Notes under the pieces: generated by a model
Told to the model about the DNA's origin: nothing
Seen by the model: the letters and a program-made list of their open reading frames with translations, nothing else
Databases searched by the model: none
Assembly: GCA_020638095.1 (NCBI GenBank)
Contig: JACKJF010000005.1
Span: 186,001-250,000 of the forward strand
Origin: Hyphomicrobiaceae bacterium
GTDB lineage: Bacteria > Pseudomonadota > Alphaproteobacteria > Rhizobiales > Devosiaceae
Length of the DNA stretch: 64,000 bases
Direction of reading: 5' to 3'
Program-made: the position numbers and the translations under genes
Part shown: piece after piece, positions 50,835-60,156 of the stretch
Position numbering within the stretch: position 1 is the first letter of the stretch
Layout of the letters: the number at the start of each line of letters is the position of its first letter

Positions 50835-52157
50835 CTAGTTCGAATAGACATTGTGCGGAAGCCACAGTGCGATTTCGGGGAAGGCCATGACGATGGCGAG
50901 GGCCAGGATCATCACGCCGACGAAGGGAAAAATGGACCGGTAAATGTCCCGGATGCTGATTTCCGGTGGCGCCATGGCGCGCATCAGGAAGAGATTGTAG
51001 CCGAAGGGCGGGGTCATGTAGGCGATCTGGGTGGTGATCGTGTAGAGCACGCCGTACCAGATGAGATCGAAGCCGAGGACCCGGACCAGCGGGATGTAAA
51101 GCGGTGCGACGATGACCAGCATGGCCGTGTCATCGAGGAAGGTGCCCATGATGATGAAGGTCAGCTGCATGATGATCAGGATGACCCAGGGCGACAGGTG
51201 CAACTGACCGACGAACAGTCCCTCGATCGCCTTGACCGCACCGAGCCCGTCGAACACGGCGCCGAAACCGAGGGCGGCCAGAATGATCCACATGAACATG
51301 CAGGAGATGAGGAGGGTCTTGCGGACCGAGTTCTCAAAGACTTCCTTGTTCATGCGTCCGCGCACAACTGCCGCAACGATGGCGGCAATGGCGCCAATGG
51401 CGGAGCTTTCGGTCAGTGACGTCCAGCCGTTCACGAAGGGGATCATCATGGCGAAGAAGATGACGATCGGCAGGATGCCCGCGCTCAGAAGCTTCAACTT
51501 TTCGGACATCGGGATGTTGCGCTCTTCCTTCGAGAGCATCGGCCCGAGGTCGGGCTGAATGAGGCAGCGGATATAGATATAGACGATGAAGAGCCCGGCC
51601 ATCATCAGGCCCGGCATGATGCCGGCAAGCCAGAGCTGGCTGACCGGCTGGCGGGCGATCATCGAATAAAGGACCAGAACCACCGAGGGCGGCACGAGGA
51701 TGCCAAGGGACGAACCGGCCTGGATGACGCCGGTGACCATGATCTTGTCGTAGCCGCGGCGCAAAAGCTCCGGCAGGGCGATGGTGGTGCCGATAGCCAT
51801 GCCGGCGACCGACAAGCCGTTCATCGCGGAGATCAGCACCATCAAAAGAATGGTGCCGATGGCAAGCCCGCCCGGGACCGGACCCATCCACACATGGAAC
51901 ATGCGGTAGAGGTCGTCGGCGATGCGGCTTTCGGACAGGACATAGCCCATCAGAATGAACATTGGCAGGGTCAGAAGCGGATACCAGTTCATCAGGCCGA
52001 TGGCGGCAGTGAACGGGATATCGATGCCGCCGACACCCCAGAGCGCGACCGCCGAAATCGAGGCCACCGCGCCGATGGCACCGAACACCCGCTGCCCGGT
52101 AAAAAGCAGCAGCATCATCGACAGGAACATGAAGATGGCGATGAACTCGTAGGACAT
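50835..52157 (-). CDS. TRAP transporter large permease (DctM family)
   Basis: The 440-residue integral membrane protein has about twelve hydrophobic helices, including NGLSVAGMAIGTTIALPELLRRGYDK, GSSLGILVPPSVVLVLYS and the YMTPPFGYNLFLMR segment typical of DctM. The larger open frame extends through dctQ and is rejected. Its ATG overlaps the dctQ stop by one base. Confidence 0.93.
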   Translation of the reverse strand: MSYEFIAIFMFLSMMLLLFTGQRVFGAIGAVASISAVALWGVGGIDIPFTAAIGLMNWYPLLTLPMFILMGYVLSESRIADDLYRMFHVWMGPVPGGLAIGTILLMVLISAMNGLSVAGMAIGTTIALPELLRRGYDKIMVTGVIQAGSSLGILVPPSVVLVLYSMIARQPVSQLWLAGIMPGLMMAGLFIVYIYIRCLIQPDLGPMLSKEERNIPMSEKLKLLSAGILPIVIFFAMMIPFVNGWTSLTESSAIGAIAAIVAAVVRGRMNKEVFENSVRKTLLISCMFMWIILAALGFGAVFDGLGAVKAIEGLFVGQLHLSPWVILIIMQLTFIIMGTFLDDTAMLVIVAPLYIPLVRVLGFDLIWYGVLYTITTQIAYMTPPFGYNLFLMRAMAPPEISIRDIYRSIFPFVGVMILALAIVMAFPEIALWLPHNVYSN

Positions 52158-52759
52158 TAGAGCTTTTCCCCGCGGATGCGCGCGATGTCCTTGAAGAATT
52201 CGGCGATGGCCTGCAGCAGCATGAGGACGAAGCCGAGGACCATGATGACCTTGACCGGCCAGAGGAACGGCCGCCAGGCCGTCGGTGAGCGTTCGAGCGT
52301 GCCGAGGACGTGGGAGGCGGCGTCGGGCCCGCCGGTGACGAAGGCGACCAGAAGATCCCAGAAGAAGCGGAAGGGTTCGAGGCCGTAATAGCCCAGCGAA
52401 TAGGCGGTCGATCCGAAGGCGCCATAGAGCAGAACCACGAGGAAGAACATCAGGCAAACGACCGTGAACGCGTCCATCCAAGCCTTGGTCTTGGGCGACC
52501 ATGTTCCATAGAAAAGGTCCATGCGCACGTGGGAGTCGTCGGCCTGCTGCATGGAATAGGGGCCGCCGAGCACGTAGTAGGCGACGAGGATGAACTGGGC
52601 CATCTCCACCGTCCACAGCGAGGGGGTGAAGAAGGTCTTCGAGATCGACGACCAGAGCAGAACGGCCATCATGGCAAAGACGAGATAGATGGCGAAACGT
52701 CCAACCCGGTGGCTGATCGCGTCGATGATGCGGACATAGGCAACGATCGGCTTAGGCAT
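52157..52759 (-). CDS. TRAP transporter small permease (DctQ family)
   Basis: The 200-residue membrane protein has four helices. It keeps the central DctQ pattern (WTVEMAQFILVAYYVLGGPYSMQQADDSHVRMDLFYG) but carries an insert before the last helix, making it longer than the usual 160-180 residues. It is first of the DctQ-DctM-DctP set, an order opposite to the more common DctPQM. Confidence 0.9.
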   Translation of the reverse strand: MPKPIVAYVRIIDAISHRVGRFAIYLVFAMMAVLLWSSISKTFFTPSLWTVEMAQFILVAYYVLGGPYSMQQADDSHVRMDLFYGTWSPKTKAWMDAFTVVCLMFFLVVLLYGAFGSTAYSLGYYGLEPFRFFWDLLVAFVTGGPDAASHVLGTLERSPTAWRPFLWPVKVIMVLGFVLMLLQAIAEFFKDIARIRGEKL

Positions 52760-52807
52760 GGAAAATGACGCTCCAGCCGGGTCGGCGCCTTGATGGCTCA
52801 GTCGCGG

Positions 52808-53608
52808 TCAATGGGTGACCTCTTCTCTGGTTTCTGTGAATTGATCGATGGCGGAGGCGAGGTGACCGGCGAGCATGGCGCCCATTTTCTCCTGTGCTTC
52901 AGCCGTGGCGATGAGATCGTTGCGGATCTCGATCATGACGTTGGCAAGGCCGCGCGGAAGAGCGTGCTCGCGCAGCGTATGGGTCACGCCGTCGGATGGC
53001 CCATAGGGCTGGTTGCGTTGGCAGTTCCAATGTCCCGCAGCGGTGAAGGCGTTCAACAGAAAGTCAGCCAGCCGCGCGTCTTCGTCGTGGAGGATACCGA
53101 TTTCAACGGCGCGCGGCTGGCCGAAGTAAACTGGAGTGAAAGAATGGATGGTGGCCAGCAGCGGCGCGCCGTGGCGGGCGATTGCAGTGTCGAGCAGGTC
53201 CATCAGCTCGTGGCGAAAGGGCTCGTAATAGCGTGCGGCGCGAAGGTCGCGCTCGGCAGGAGCCAAAGCTTCGTTACCGGGAATGGTGTAGATTTCGCTC
53301 TTTTCCGGGACAGCGCTCGGCTCGCTGGGCGGCCGGTTGCAATCGTAGACCAGGCGGGAAACGTTTTGCACCAGAAGCGGAGCATCTAGCAGCCGGGAAA
53401 GTCCGGTTGCGACGCCAAGCGCACCCGGGTCCCATGCGACATGGCTGAGCCGAACGGTTTCGTCGACGCCGAGGTCATGCAATTCCGCGGGAATGAAATT
53501 GGAAGCGTGTTCGCAGACCAGAACCAGAGGAGCAGCGCCAGACGCATTCAGAACCGCCAGGGTTTCCGGCGGCCGCCTCACTGCGCTTGACGTGTCCCGT
53601 ACCAGCAT
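52808..53608 (-). CDS. N-formylglutamate amidohydrolase-family protein (HutG-like)
   Basis: The 266-residue enzyme has LVCEHASNFIP, SHVAWDPGALGVA, VYDCNRPPSEP and ATIHSFTPVYFG, the metal-dependent peptidase-like pattern of the family. There are no other hut genes, so histidine degradation is improbable. In this operon it might hydrolyse a gamma-glutamyl amide or an N-formyl group (inference). ATG 53608 is used; the longer frame adds 89 residues from the regulatory gap. Confidence 0.83.
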   Translation of the reverse strand: MLVRDTSSAVRRPPETLAVLNASGAAPLVLVCEHASNFIPAELHDLGVDETVRLSHVAWDPGALGVATGLSRLLDAPLLVQNVSRLVYDCNRPPSEPSAVPEKSEIYTIPGNEALAPAERDLRAARYYEPFRHELMDLLDTAIARHGAPLLATIHSFTPVYFGQPRAVEIGILHDEDARLADFLLNAFTAAGHWNCQRNQPYGPSDGVTHTLREHALPRGLANVMIEIRNDLIATAEAQEKMGAMLAGHLASAIDQFTETREEVTH

Positions 53609-53674
53609 TCGGTTGCCCCCCAAAAGCGGTAAGGTCAGCTTTTTCGTTATCGGCGTCACAGTCAAGCGGATTGT

Positions 53675-53703
53675 GAAATATTTGTTTCGGGCGAAAAATT
53701 TGT
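53675..53703. promoter_or_regulatory. Candidate RpiR-type operator repeats
   Basis: GAAATATTTGT (53675-53685) recurs as GAAAAATTTGT (53693-53703), 18 bp apart. The first overlaps an inverted pair GAAA..TTTC. It lies between the divergent HutG-like and rpiR genes, 82 bases before the regulator start, and is the only AT-rich repeat in the 176-bp gap. Confidence 0.5.
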
Positions 53704-53784
53704 GGACAGATCGTTTCAGCGGGGCGAAAACGAAGCGGTCCGGCTCCCCACGGGAGGCCGGAATGCGGACCAGAGGAGGGCGAT

Positions 53785-54660
53785 GTGACTGCGGGCGGGG
53801 AACTGCCGGTCTCGGAACGCATTCGCCGGAAATTCGCCGAATTGACGCGGGCGGAACGGCAATTGGCAAGCACAATGCTCGCCAACTATCCGGTCTCCGG
53901 TCTTGGCAGCATCACCGTGCTGGCGCAGGCGGCCAAGGTCTCGACGCCGACCATCGTGCGCATGGCCAAGAAGCTTGGCTTTTCGGGATTTCAAGAGCTC
54001 CAGACGCACCTTCGAAGCGAGCTTGAGGCGGCGATCTCCAACCCGATCGCCAAGCATGACCGCTGGGCGGAAGACGCACCCGACACGCATATGCTCAATC
54101 GTTTCGCCGATGCGGCGATGGACAATCTGAGGCAAAGTCTCAGCCAGATTGACCCCTCGATATTCGACAAGGTCGTCAATCTCATGTCCGACCCCAAGCG
54201 GCGGCTTCATGTGGTGGGCGGACGCATCACCCATTCGCTGGCTGACTATCTTTTCACGCATATGCAGGTCATGCGCACCGATGTCAGCCTGTTGTCGGCA
54301 CACGCGGGGACCTGGCCACATTTCGTTCTGGAGATGCGCGAGGGCGACCTTCTGTGTCTCTTCGACATTCGTCGCTACGAGCACGACCTGGAGCGGCTGG
54401 CACAGATGGCCAAGACGCGGAAGGTGGTCATCATTCTCTTCACCGACTTTTGGGGTTCGCCGGTTTCGAGCCAGGCGGACTATGTGTTCAATGCCCGGAT
54501 CGAGGCGCCCTCTGCCTGGGATTCCAATGTGGTCCTGATGCTCATTGTCGAGGCGCTGATCGCTGCGGTGCAGAACCGGACCTGGGCAGAGACCCAGACC
54601 CGGATGCAGGTGCTCGAAAAGCTTTTCGACGAGACGCGTCTCTTCCGCAAATTCACCTGA
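53785..54660 (+). CDS. MurR/RpiR-family transcriptional regulator
   Basis: The 291-residue protein has an N-terminal HTH_6 domain (SERIRRKFAELTRAERQLASTML..VSTPTIVRMAKKLGFSGFQEL) and a C-terminal SIS sugar-binding-type domain. AGGAGGG precedes the GTG at 53785. Divergence from the TRAP/GS operon makes it the likely controller of that operon. RpiR proteins bind phosphosugars or related effectors, but in this context a carboxylic or amino compound is possible. Confidence 0.9.
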   Translation: MTAGGELPVSERIRRKFAELTRAERQLASTMLANYPVSGLGSITVLAQAAKVSTPTIVRMAKKLGFSGFQELQTHLRSELEAAISNPIAKHDRWAEDAPDTHMLNRFADAAMDNLRQSLSQIDPSIFDKVVNLMSDPKRRLHVVGGRITHSLADYLFTHMQVMRTDVSLLSAHAGTWPHFVLEMREGDLLCLFDIRRYEHDLERLAQMAKTRKVVIILFTDFWGSPVSSQADYVFNARIEAPSAWDSNVVLMLIVEALIAAVQNRTWAETQTRMQVLEKLFDETRLFRKFT

Positions 54661-54664
54661 CGGA

Positions 54665-54685
54665 CTGACGGTGCTGAACCGTCAG
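54665..54685. terminator. Bidirectional hairpin between rpiR and the hlyD-like gene
   Basis: A perfect 8-bp stem CTGACGGT/ACCGTCAG with a GCTGA loop lies five bases after the rpiR stop and includes the stop codon of the convergent membrane-fusion gene. The U tract is missing. Confidence 0.55.
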
Positions 54686-56088
54686 CGTTCCGAGAAGGCG
54701 CGGTCGGAGATGGCGCGCAGGGGCTTTAAGAGGTAGCTCAGCACCGATTTGTCCCCGAGCTTGATGTCGGCGACAACCGACATGCCCGGCGTTACCTGCC
54801 GCCCGGACGCCGGATCGCCGACATAGTTGGCGGCGAGCTCGATCCTGACGCGATAGAAGTACTGACCTTCATAGTTGGCGATGGAGTTCGGTGAGACTTC
54901 GACGATCGTGCCGTCGAGGCCGCCGAACCGGGCAAAGTCATAGGTCAGAACCTTGACGTTGGCATGCATGCCTTCGGCGATGTAGCCGATCTGGTCGGGT
55001 GCCACCTGGATTTCGGCAAATACAGCGGAATGTTCCGGCACGATCTCGGCCACGAGCTCGCCGGGCTGGATGACCTGCCCCGGGTTGCGGGCCCCGAGAT
55101 TGTTGACGCGCCCGGCGACCGGCGCGCGGACAACGGTGCGCGCAAGACGATCCTGAAGTTGGGTCACCAGTTCTTCGGCCTCAGCCTTCTGGCCTTCGAG
55201 GTCGGCGATCTGGCTGACGGCGTCCTGGCGGAACTGGGCCTGAAGCTCGGTCATGCGCGCCTCAGCTTCCTGCACCGCGGCCCTCGACAGTTCAAGCTGG
55301 CCGTTGAGCTGGGAAAGGTCGGATTCGACACCGAGCTTTTCGCGCAGAACGTCGTCGCGCTGGCGGCGGCTGATGGCACCGCTCTCCACGGCCTTTTCAT
55401 AGTCCGCCAGTTGCTGGGTGACGATGTCGAGTTCCTGCTGCTTGTTTGCCACCCGGTCCGTCAGTGAGCTGACATCGGCGGTCTTCATGTCAAGTTCGGC
55501 CTGGATGACCTGCAACTGCGCGTCGCGGTATTCGATACTGGCGGTCGACGCAGACTGCTGGCTGTTGCGAAGCTCCTCGAATCGGGCCTGGTCTGACGTG
55601 TTCCAGTCCTGGGCATTGCCGGTCGAAATGAGGGACTGGCGCTGGATGGCCAGCCGCAGGAATTCGAGGTGCGACTGGGCCTTGCCCAGTTCGGCCTTCA
55701 GCGCCACGTCGTCGAGCCTCAGGATGGGATCGCCGGCGGCAACCGCCTGACCTTCCTGCACAAAGACTTCCGCCACGGCCCCGCCTTCGGGGTGCTGGAC
55801 GTTCTGAACGTAGCCGGCGGGAATGATCTTGCCCTGGCCGGTGGCCAGTTCATGAATTGGCGTGATTGTCGCCCAGATCAGAAAACCGAGCAGGGCAAGG
55901 CCGGTCGCGCGGATGGCGAGCTTGGAGACGCGCGGATCGTGATATTCCTCGATGAGGTTGCCATAGGCGAGATCGGCCGCCTCGGCACGTGCCTTCGCGT
56001 CGGCGCCGGCATCGCGTCGCGGCCGCTTCTGAGGCTTGATCTTGGCGGAAGCCCTTATGGCTTGTGCACTGTTCGTGGCGGTACTCAT
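54682..56088 (-). CDS. Type I secretion membrane-fusion protein (HlyD family)
   Basis: The 468-residue protein has a cytoplasmic N-terminus, one membrane helix (about 60-80), a lipoyl-like segment (VAAGDPILRLDD), a long coiled-coil (about 130-300, Gln/Asp/Leu-rich) and a C-terminal beta-barrel domain ending near GDKSVLSYLLKPLRA. It links the two ABC half-transporters to an outer-membrane channel not encoded in the window. It ends four bases from the adjacent transporter start. Confidence 0.93.
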   Translation of the reverse strand: MSTATNSAQAIRASAKIKPQKRPRRDAGADAKARAEAADLAYGNLIEEYHDPRVSKLAIRATGLALLGFLIWATITPIHELATGQGKIIPAGYVQNVQHPEGGAVAEVFVQEGQAVAAGDPILRLDDVALKAELGKAQSHLEFLRLAIQRQSLISTGNAQDWNTSDQARFEELRNSQQSASTASIEYRDAQLQVIQAELDMKTADVSSLTDRVANKQQELDIVTQQLADYEKAVESGAISRRQRDDVLREKLGVESDLSQLNGQLELSRAAVQEAEARMTELQAQFRQDAVSQIADLEGQKAEAEELVTQLQDRLARTVVRAPVAGRVNNLGARNPGQVIQPGELVAEIVPEHSAVFAEIQVAPDQIGYIAEGMHANVKVLTYDFARFGGLDGTIVEVSPNSIANYEGQYFYRVRIELAANYVGDPASGRQVTPGMSVVADIKLGDKSVLSYLLKPLRAISDRAFSER

Positions 56089-56092
56089 TTAC

Positions 56093-58333
56093 CTATCCTG
56101 CCATTTTCGGTGCTTGAGGTGGATCGAACGAAACCATCGCGCCGCGGTCCAGTTTGAGAATGCGGTCGGCGAGGCGAATGTGGCTCGGGCGATGCGAAAC
56201 CATGATGATGGTCGTTCGGCCGCGGCGCTGGTCGAGGCAATTGAGAAAGGCCTGCTCGAGCGAATGGTCGAGGGTCTTGGCCGGCTCGTCAAGCAGAAGG
56301 ATCTTGGGTTCGCGCAACAGCGCCTGGGCGATCGACAGCGCCTGGCGGAAGCCGCCGGGAAGCGTTTCCTGACGGGCGTGATCGAGCAGGGTGTCGAGCC
56401 CCTTGGGCAGCTGCTGGACGGCCTCGAGAATGCCGACTTCGTCGCAGGCGCGCCGGAGGTCGTCGTCGCTCGCGCCAGGCGCGGCAAGGCGCAGGTTCTG
56501 CGCGATGGTGCCGTGAAAAAGGGCGGGCTTTTGCGGAACGTAGCCAATGGCGGCGCGCAGTTCGGTCGGCGCGATCTGACGAACGTTGATGCCGTCGACA
56601 TGGATGGTGCCGGACTGCGGGCGGTAAAGGTCGAGAATGAGCCGGAGGACGGTTGTCTTGCCGGCGCCCGAGGCGCCCTCGATGGCGATCAGTTCGCCCG
56701 GGCTGATGGTGAAACTTATCCCCATCAGAGACGAGTCATTGGCACCCTGATAGCGGAAGCTCACCCGGTCGAAGGTCACGTCCCCCTCGAAGCGGCGCTT
56801 CATCGGCGTTTCGCTGGCCGTCTCGGTCGAGGGCAGGCGCATCATCTGGTCAATCTGGTTCACCATCTGCGCGATCTCGGTGTAGCGGGTGAACATCAGA
56901 AACAGCTGCTGGATGGGGGCGAGAACGCGCCAGACGATGATCATGGCGCCGATCAACATGCCGACCGTCATGTCGCCGTTGATGACGAGCACGGCGCCGG
57001 TCACAACTGTCGAAGCGCCGGCGACGGGTACGGCTGCGGTTGAAAGGGTCGAGAGAAAGCGCTGCGACAGGCCGGCCTTGCGCCGCGCGGCGGAGGCGTC
57101 GGCAGTCGTCTGGCGCAGACGGTCGAGCCACACGTCCTCGCAACCGAAGCTGCGGATCTGGCGGAGGTTCGAAACCGTTTCCATCGTCTGCTGATAGTGC
57201 TCGCGCTGGCGCTTGCCCGACCGTTCGTTCTGGCGGCGGATCGGACCGACGAGCAGGAAGCCGACCACGGCGTAAACGACCATCAGGATCAACGGCACGA
57301 AACCGAGCGGCCCGGCGACGGCAAAAAGCCCGATCATGAAACCGATGATGAACGGCACTTCGAGAACGACAGCGACGAAGGGCCCGGAAAAGAGATCGCG
57401 TACCGTTTCGAATTGTTTCAGCCGCGAGATCTGATCGGCAACCGGCGTGTTGGTGATCATCGAGACGGGCAGGGTGATCAGTTTGGAAAAGACCGCCGTT
57501 CCCATCAGGAATTCAAGCCGGCCGGTTGTGCGCCCGATCAGGCGCGATTTGAGCCCGCGGAACCTGAGTTCGAACATCACCGCCATGCCAAGCGCGATGG
57601 CGATCGCGGTCAACGTGTCAAACGCACCGACAGGGATCACCTTGTCGTAGATCGACATGACCGCGAACGAGGTTGCAAGGACCATCAGATTGATGAAGAG
57701 GGTCAGGCCGAGCAGTTGAAGGACTTCGGGTCCGAAGCGGCGAAGTGTTTCGGCCAGCCAGGATTTTGGCGGGCCTGCCTTGGCGTCGCCATCCGCGACC
57801 GGGGCAAACGAGACCAGGGAAAGATCGCGGGTCCATTTGACCTTGCGGCGCTGGCCGGTCTTTGGGTCGGTCGCGAAAATCTTGCCCTTTTGATCGGCCT
57901 CGAGAATCGAGACCGAGCTTTCATGGACGAGCAGGGCAGGCAGATCGCGCGGCGCGATCTGCGCCGGCGAGACAAAGCGGGCATTGCTTGAAAATCCCAG
58001 CCGGGCGAGGACCTCACGGATTTCGATAATCCCGAAGCGTTCGGGGAAATGCGGCATGGCCCGGGCGAACTGGTCGACCGAGCATGGCCAGTTCACCTTG
58101 TCGAGCATTCCGAGAAGCGCGTGCGCGGCATCGTTGTTCTGCGGCAAGCCGCCGAACTGACCCGCGACCAGGCCTTCACGAAGGGCAGCGAAGGCAAGCT
58201 GGCGGCGGCGCTCCGCGCCCTGCTGGTTTTCGAAGGCCGACCGCAGGCGCTGGTCGAGCGCCCGGGCGTCAATCGGGGACGGGGCGGTTTGTGGCGCGAC
58301 GGCCGCTGCTGCGGGGATGACTGGCGTTGTCAT
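56093..58333 (-). CDS. Type I secretion ABC transporter with C39-like N-terminal domain
   Basis: The 746-residue half-transporter has a C39-like domain (about 60-160) without an evident catalytic cysteine, then six helices and an NBD. Walker A GASGAGKT is at 553-560, Walker B is ILLLDEPAKTLD and the switch histidine lies in SHRPS. The signature is LPGGFRQA instead of LSGGQ. The inactive peptidase domain probably docks an RTX substrate, as in HlyB. It is paired with a second, degenerate half-transporter. Confidence 0.9.
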   Translation of the reverse strand: MTTPVIPAAAAVAPQTAPSPIDARALDQRLRSAFENQQGAERRRQLAFAALREGLVAGQFGGLPQNNDAAHALLGMLDKVNWPCSVDQFARAMPHFPERFGIIEIREVLARLGFSSNARFVSPAQIAPRDLPALLVHESSVSILEADQKGKIFATDPKTGQRRKVKWTRDLSLVSFAPVADGDAKAGPPKSWLAETLRRFGPEVLQLLGLTLFINLMVLATSFAVMSIYDKVIPVGAFDTLTAIAIALGMAVMFELRFRGLKSRLIGRTTGRLEFLMGTAVFSKLITLPVSMITNTPVADQISRLKQFETVRDLFSGPFVAVVLEVPFIIGFMIGLFAVAGPLGFVPLILMVVYAVVGFLLVGPIRRQNERSGKRQREHYQQTMETVSNLRQIRSFGCEDVWLDRLRQTTADASAARRKAGLSQRFLSTLSTAAVPVAGASTVVTGAVLVINGDMTVGMLIGAMIIVWRVLAPIQQLFLMFTRYTEIAQMVNQIDQMMRLPSTETASETPMKRRFEGDVTFDRVSFRYQGANDSSLMGISFTISPGELIAIEGASGAGKTTVLRLILDLYRPQSGTIHVDGINVRQIAPTELRAAIGYVPQKPALFHGTIAQNLRLAAPGASDDDLRRACDEVGILEAVQQLPKGLDTLLDHARQETLPGGFRQALSIAQALLREPKILLLDEPAKTLDHSLEQAFLNCLDQRRGRTTIIMVSHRPSHIRLADRILKLDRGAMVSFDPPQAPKMAG

Positions 58334-60012
58334 GCGCTTTGCCCCTGCTGAACTTGCGGGGCGTTCGCGGCCGGGAATTCCGGCTGAACCTCAACAAGTT
58401 TGCCGTCGCGCAGCATATAGTGCCGGTCGGCGATCCGCTGATAGGACGGCCGCTGGGTGACCATGATGATGGCGGCGCGGCCTTTCAGCGATGAGAGATA
58501 GGCGAGCAGCCGCTGGTCACCCTGCATGTCGAGGTTGGCGTTGGCCTCGTCGAAAAGGATCAGGTCCGGGTGCCCAACAAGTGCACCAACCAGGGGAACA
58601 CGCTGGCTGACCGAGGTCGGCAGGCCGGCATCAAGACCGTGGCCGACGCGGGTGTTGAGGCCTTCCTGGTGCTTGGCGAAATAGTCGGCGAGCCCCAGGG
58701 CCTCCGCGACCTCGAACGCGTCGTCGGCGAACAGCTCCGGCTGGAAGTTGGTCATGTTGTCCAGAACCGTTCCCGCCAGCATCCTGGGCTGGCTCGGCAG
58801 ATAGGCGATGCGGCGGCGGAGCGAAGCGGGCATGAAGTCACGCATGGGACGCCCGTTGACCAGAACCTGACCGCCGTTCGGCTGGAAATAGCCCATGATC
58901 AGCCACAAAAGCGATGAACGGCCGGAGCCGTTGGTGCCGTCCAGAACGATGATTTCGCCGCGCTTCAGAGTGAGGTTGAGACCGTCAAACATGGGGCTGG
59001 CGCTGCCAGACCTGAGGACCGAGATGTTCTTCAACTCAAGAAGGTCGAGTTGCTGGCACGCCGCCGCGCCAAGCGCCGTGTCAGGGGCATTGAGGAATTC
59101 CTCGATCTCGCGTTCGGCCCGGCGCACATCGTCATCGCTCGATTTGAGCGCGCTGAGCCGCAGCACGGGCTGCACGATGCGTGAGGCCAGAAGCGTTACC
59201 GCGGCAAGGGCGCCAACGGTAATCCACTGCTCGATCACGAAGATCGCGCCAATCCCGGCAACAAAGGCAGGCGTATACTGACCGATGGCGCCGGTTACGG
59301 CCTGGGCATAGTTGGCCCGTTCCGTCGCCTCGGCACCGATTGCGGCGGTGGTCGCCATCAGGCGCTCATAGCGGCGCTCCATGAAGGCTTCGATATTGAG
59401 GCTCTTGACCGCCTCGATATTGGATATCACCTCGATCAGGTAGGAAAAGCGGCGCCGGTCGACTTCATGCTTGCGTTCGCCAAGTTCGGCGGCGTGGGAC
59501 TGAAGCCGACCCATGATGAACATGCTCACGAGCAGCAGCGCCGTGACGAGAACCGCGAGTGGCGGGGCGATGAGGCCGATAACGACAAGGAAGATGAAGG
59601 CAAAGGGCAGGTCAAGTGCTGCCATGGCGGTTTCGCCAAAGCGGAATTCGCGGACCCGGTCGATGCTTGAGATGCGGTCGAGGTGCACTCCGGGCGTGTC
59701 CTTTTCGACTGAAGCGAGGTCGGATTTGAGCAGTCGATTGAAGATCCGCTCGTGCGTCTTTCTGGCAAAGGCATCTCCGGCTAGCGACATGAGCTGGGTA
59801 CGGGCAACGCGCATGGTGAGTTCGAGTGCGATGGCCACAACCACGCCGATGGCGAGAACTGTGAGGGATTCAAAGCCTTTGCGGGGAATGATGCGGTCGT
59901 AGATCTGCAGCATCATCAGGGGGAGTGCGAATGTGAGCAGGTTGAGGACGACAGATGCGGCGAGGACGTGGGGGTCCCGCCTTATCCGCCAATCTGCGCG
60001 AAAGTTACGCAT
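58330..60012 (-). CDS. Second, degenerate type I secretion ABC half-transporter
   Basis: The 560-residue protein has the transmembrane domain (starting VLAASVVLNLLTFALPLMMLQIYDRIIP) and an NBD lacking key residues. Walker A reads GTNGSGRS (359-366, Lys replaced by R365). The signature region reads LPTSVSQRVPLV, and the switch position is Gln in VTQRPS. Walker B LILFDEANANLD keeps its acidic pair. It probably pairs with the preceding transporter as a heterodimer with one impaired ATP site. ATG 60012 is preceded by GAGGA; an upstream TTG adds eight residues. Confidence 0.88.
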   Translation of the reverse strand: MRNFRADWRIRRDPHVLAASVVLNLLTFALPLMMLQIYDRIIPRKGFESLTVLAIGVVVAIALELTMRVARTQLMSLAGDAFARKTHERIFNRLLKSDLASVEKDTPGVHLDRISSIDRVREFRFGETAMAALDLPFAFIFLVVIGLIAPPLAVLVTALLLVSMFIMGRLQSHAAELGERKHEVDRRRFSYLIEVISNIEAVKSLNIEAFMERRYERLMATTAAIGAEATERANYAQAVTGAIGQYTPAFVAGIGAIFVIEQWITVGALAAVTLLASRIVQPVLRLSALKSSDDDVRRAEREIEEFLNAPDTALGAAACQQLDLLELKNISVLRSGSASPMFDGLNLTLKRGEIIVLDGTNGSGRSSLLWLIMGYFQPNGGQVLVNGRPMRDFMPASLRRRIAYLPSQPRMLAGTVLDNMTNFQPELFADDAFEVAEALGLADYFAKHQEGLNTRVGHGLDAGLPTSVSQRVPLVGALVGHPDLILFDEANANLDMQGDQRLLAYLSSLKGRAAIIMVTQRPSYQRIADRHYMLRDGKLVEVQPEFPAANAPQVQQGQSA

Positions 60013-60115
60013 GCACGCATCCTCAGTCGCGGGCAAACCCGCGACACCACACTCGAACTCACTGTCGAGAGTAATGCGTTAAGGTAAACTGGGACTTAAC
60101 CGCCGATCAGGCCGT

Positions 60116-60145
60116 GGCAATCCATGCGCGGAGGCATGGATTGCC
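60116..60145 (-). terminator. Strong hairpin downstream of the RTX gene
   Basis: A perfect 12-bp stem GGCAATCCATGC/GCATGGATTGCC with a six-base loop begins 11 bases after the RTX stop on the minus strand. It has no U tract. It could end most RTX transcripts before the transporter genes. Confidence 0.65.
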
Positions 60146-60156
60146 GTTGGTTTAGC

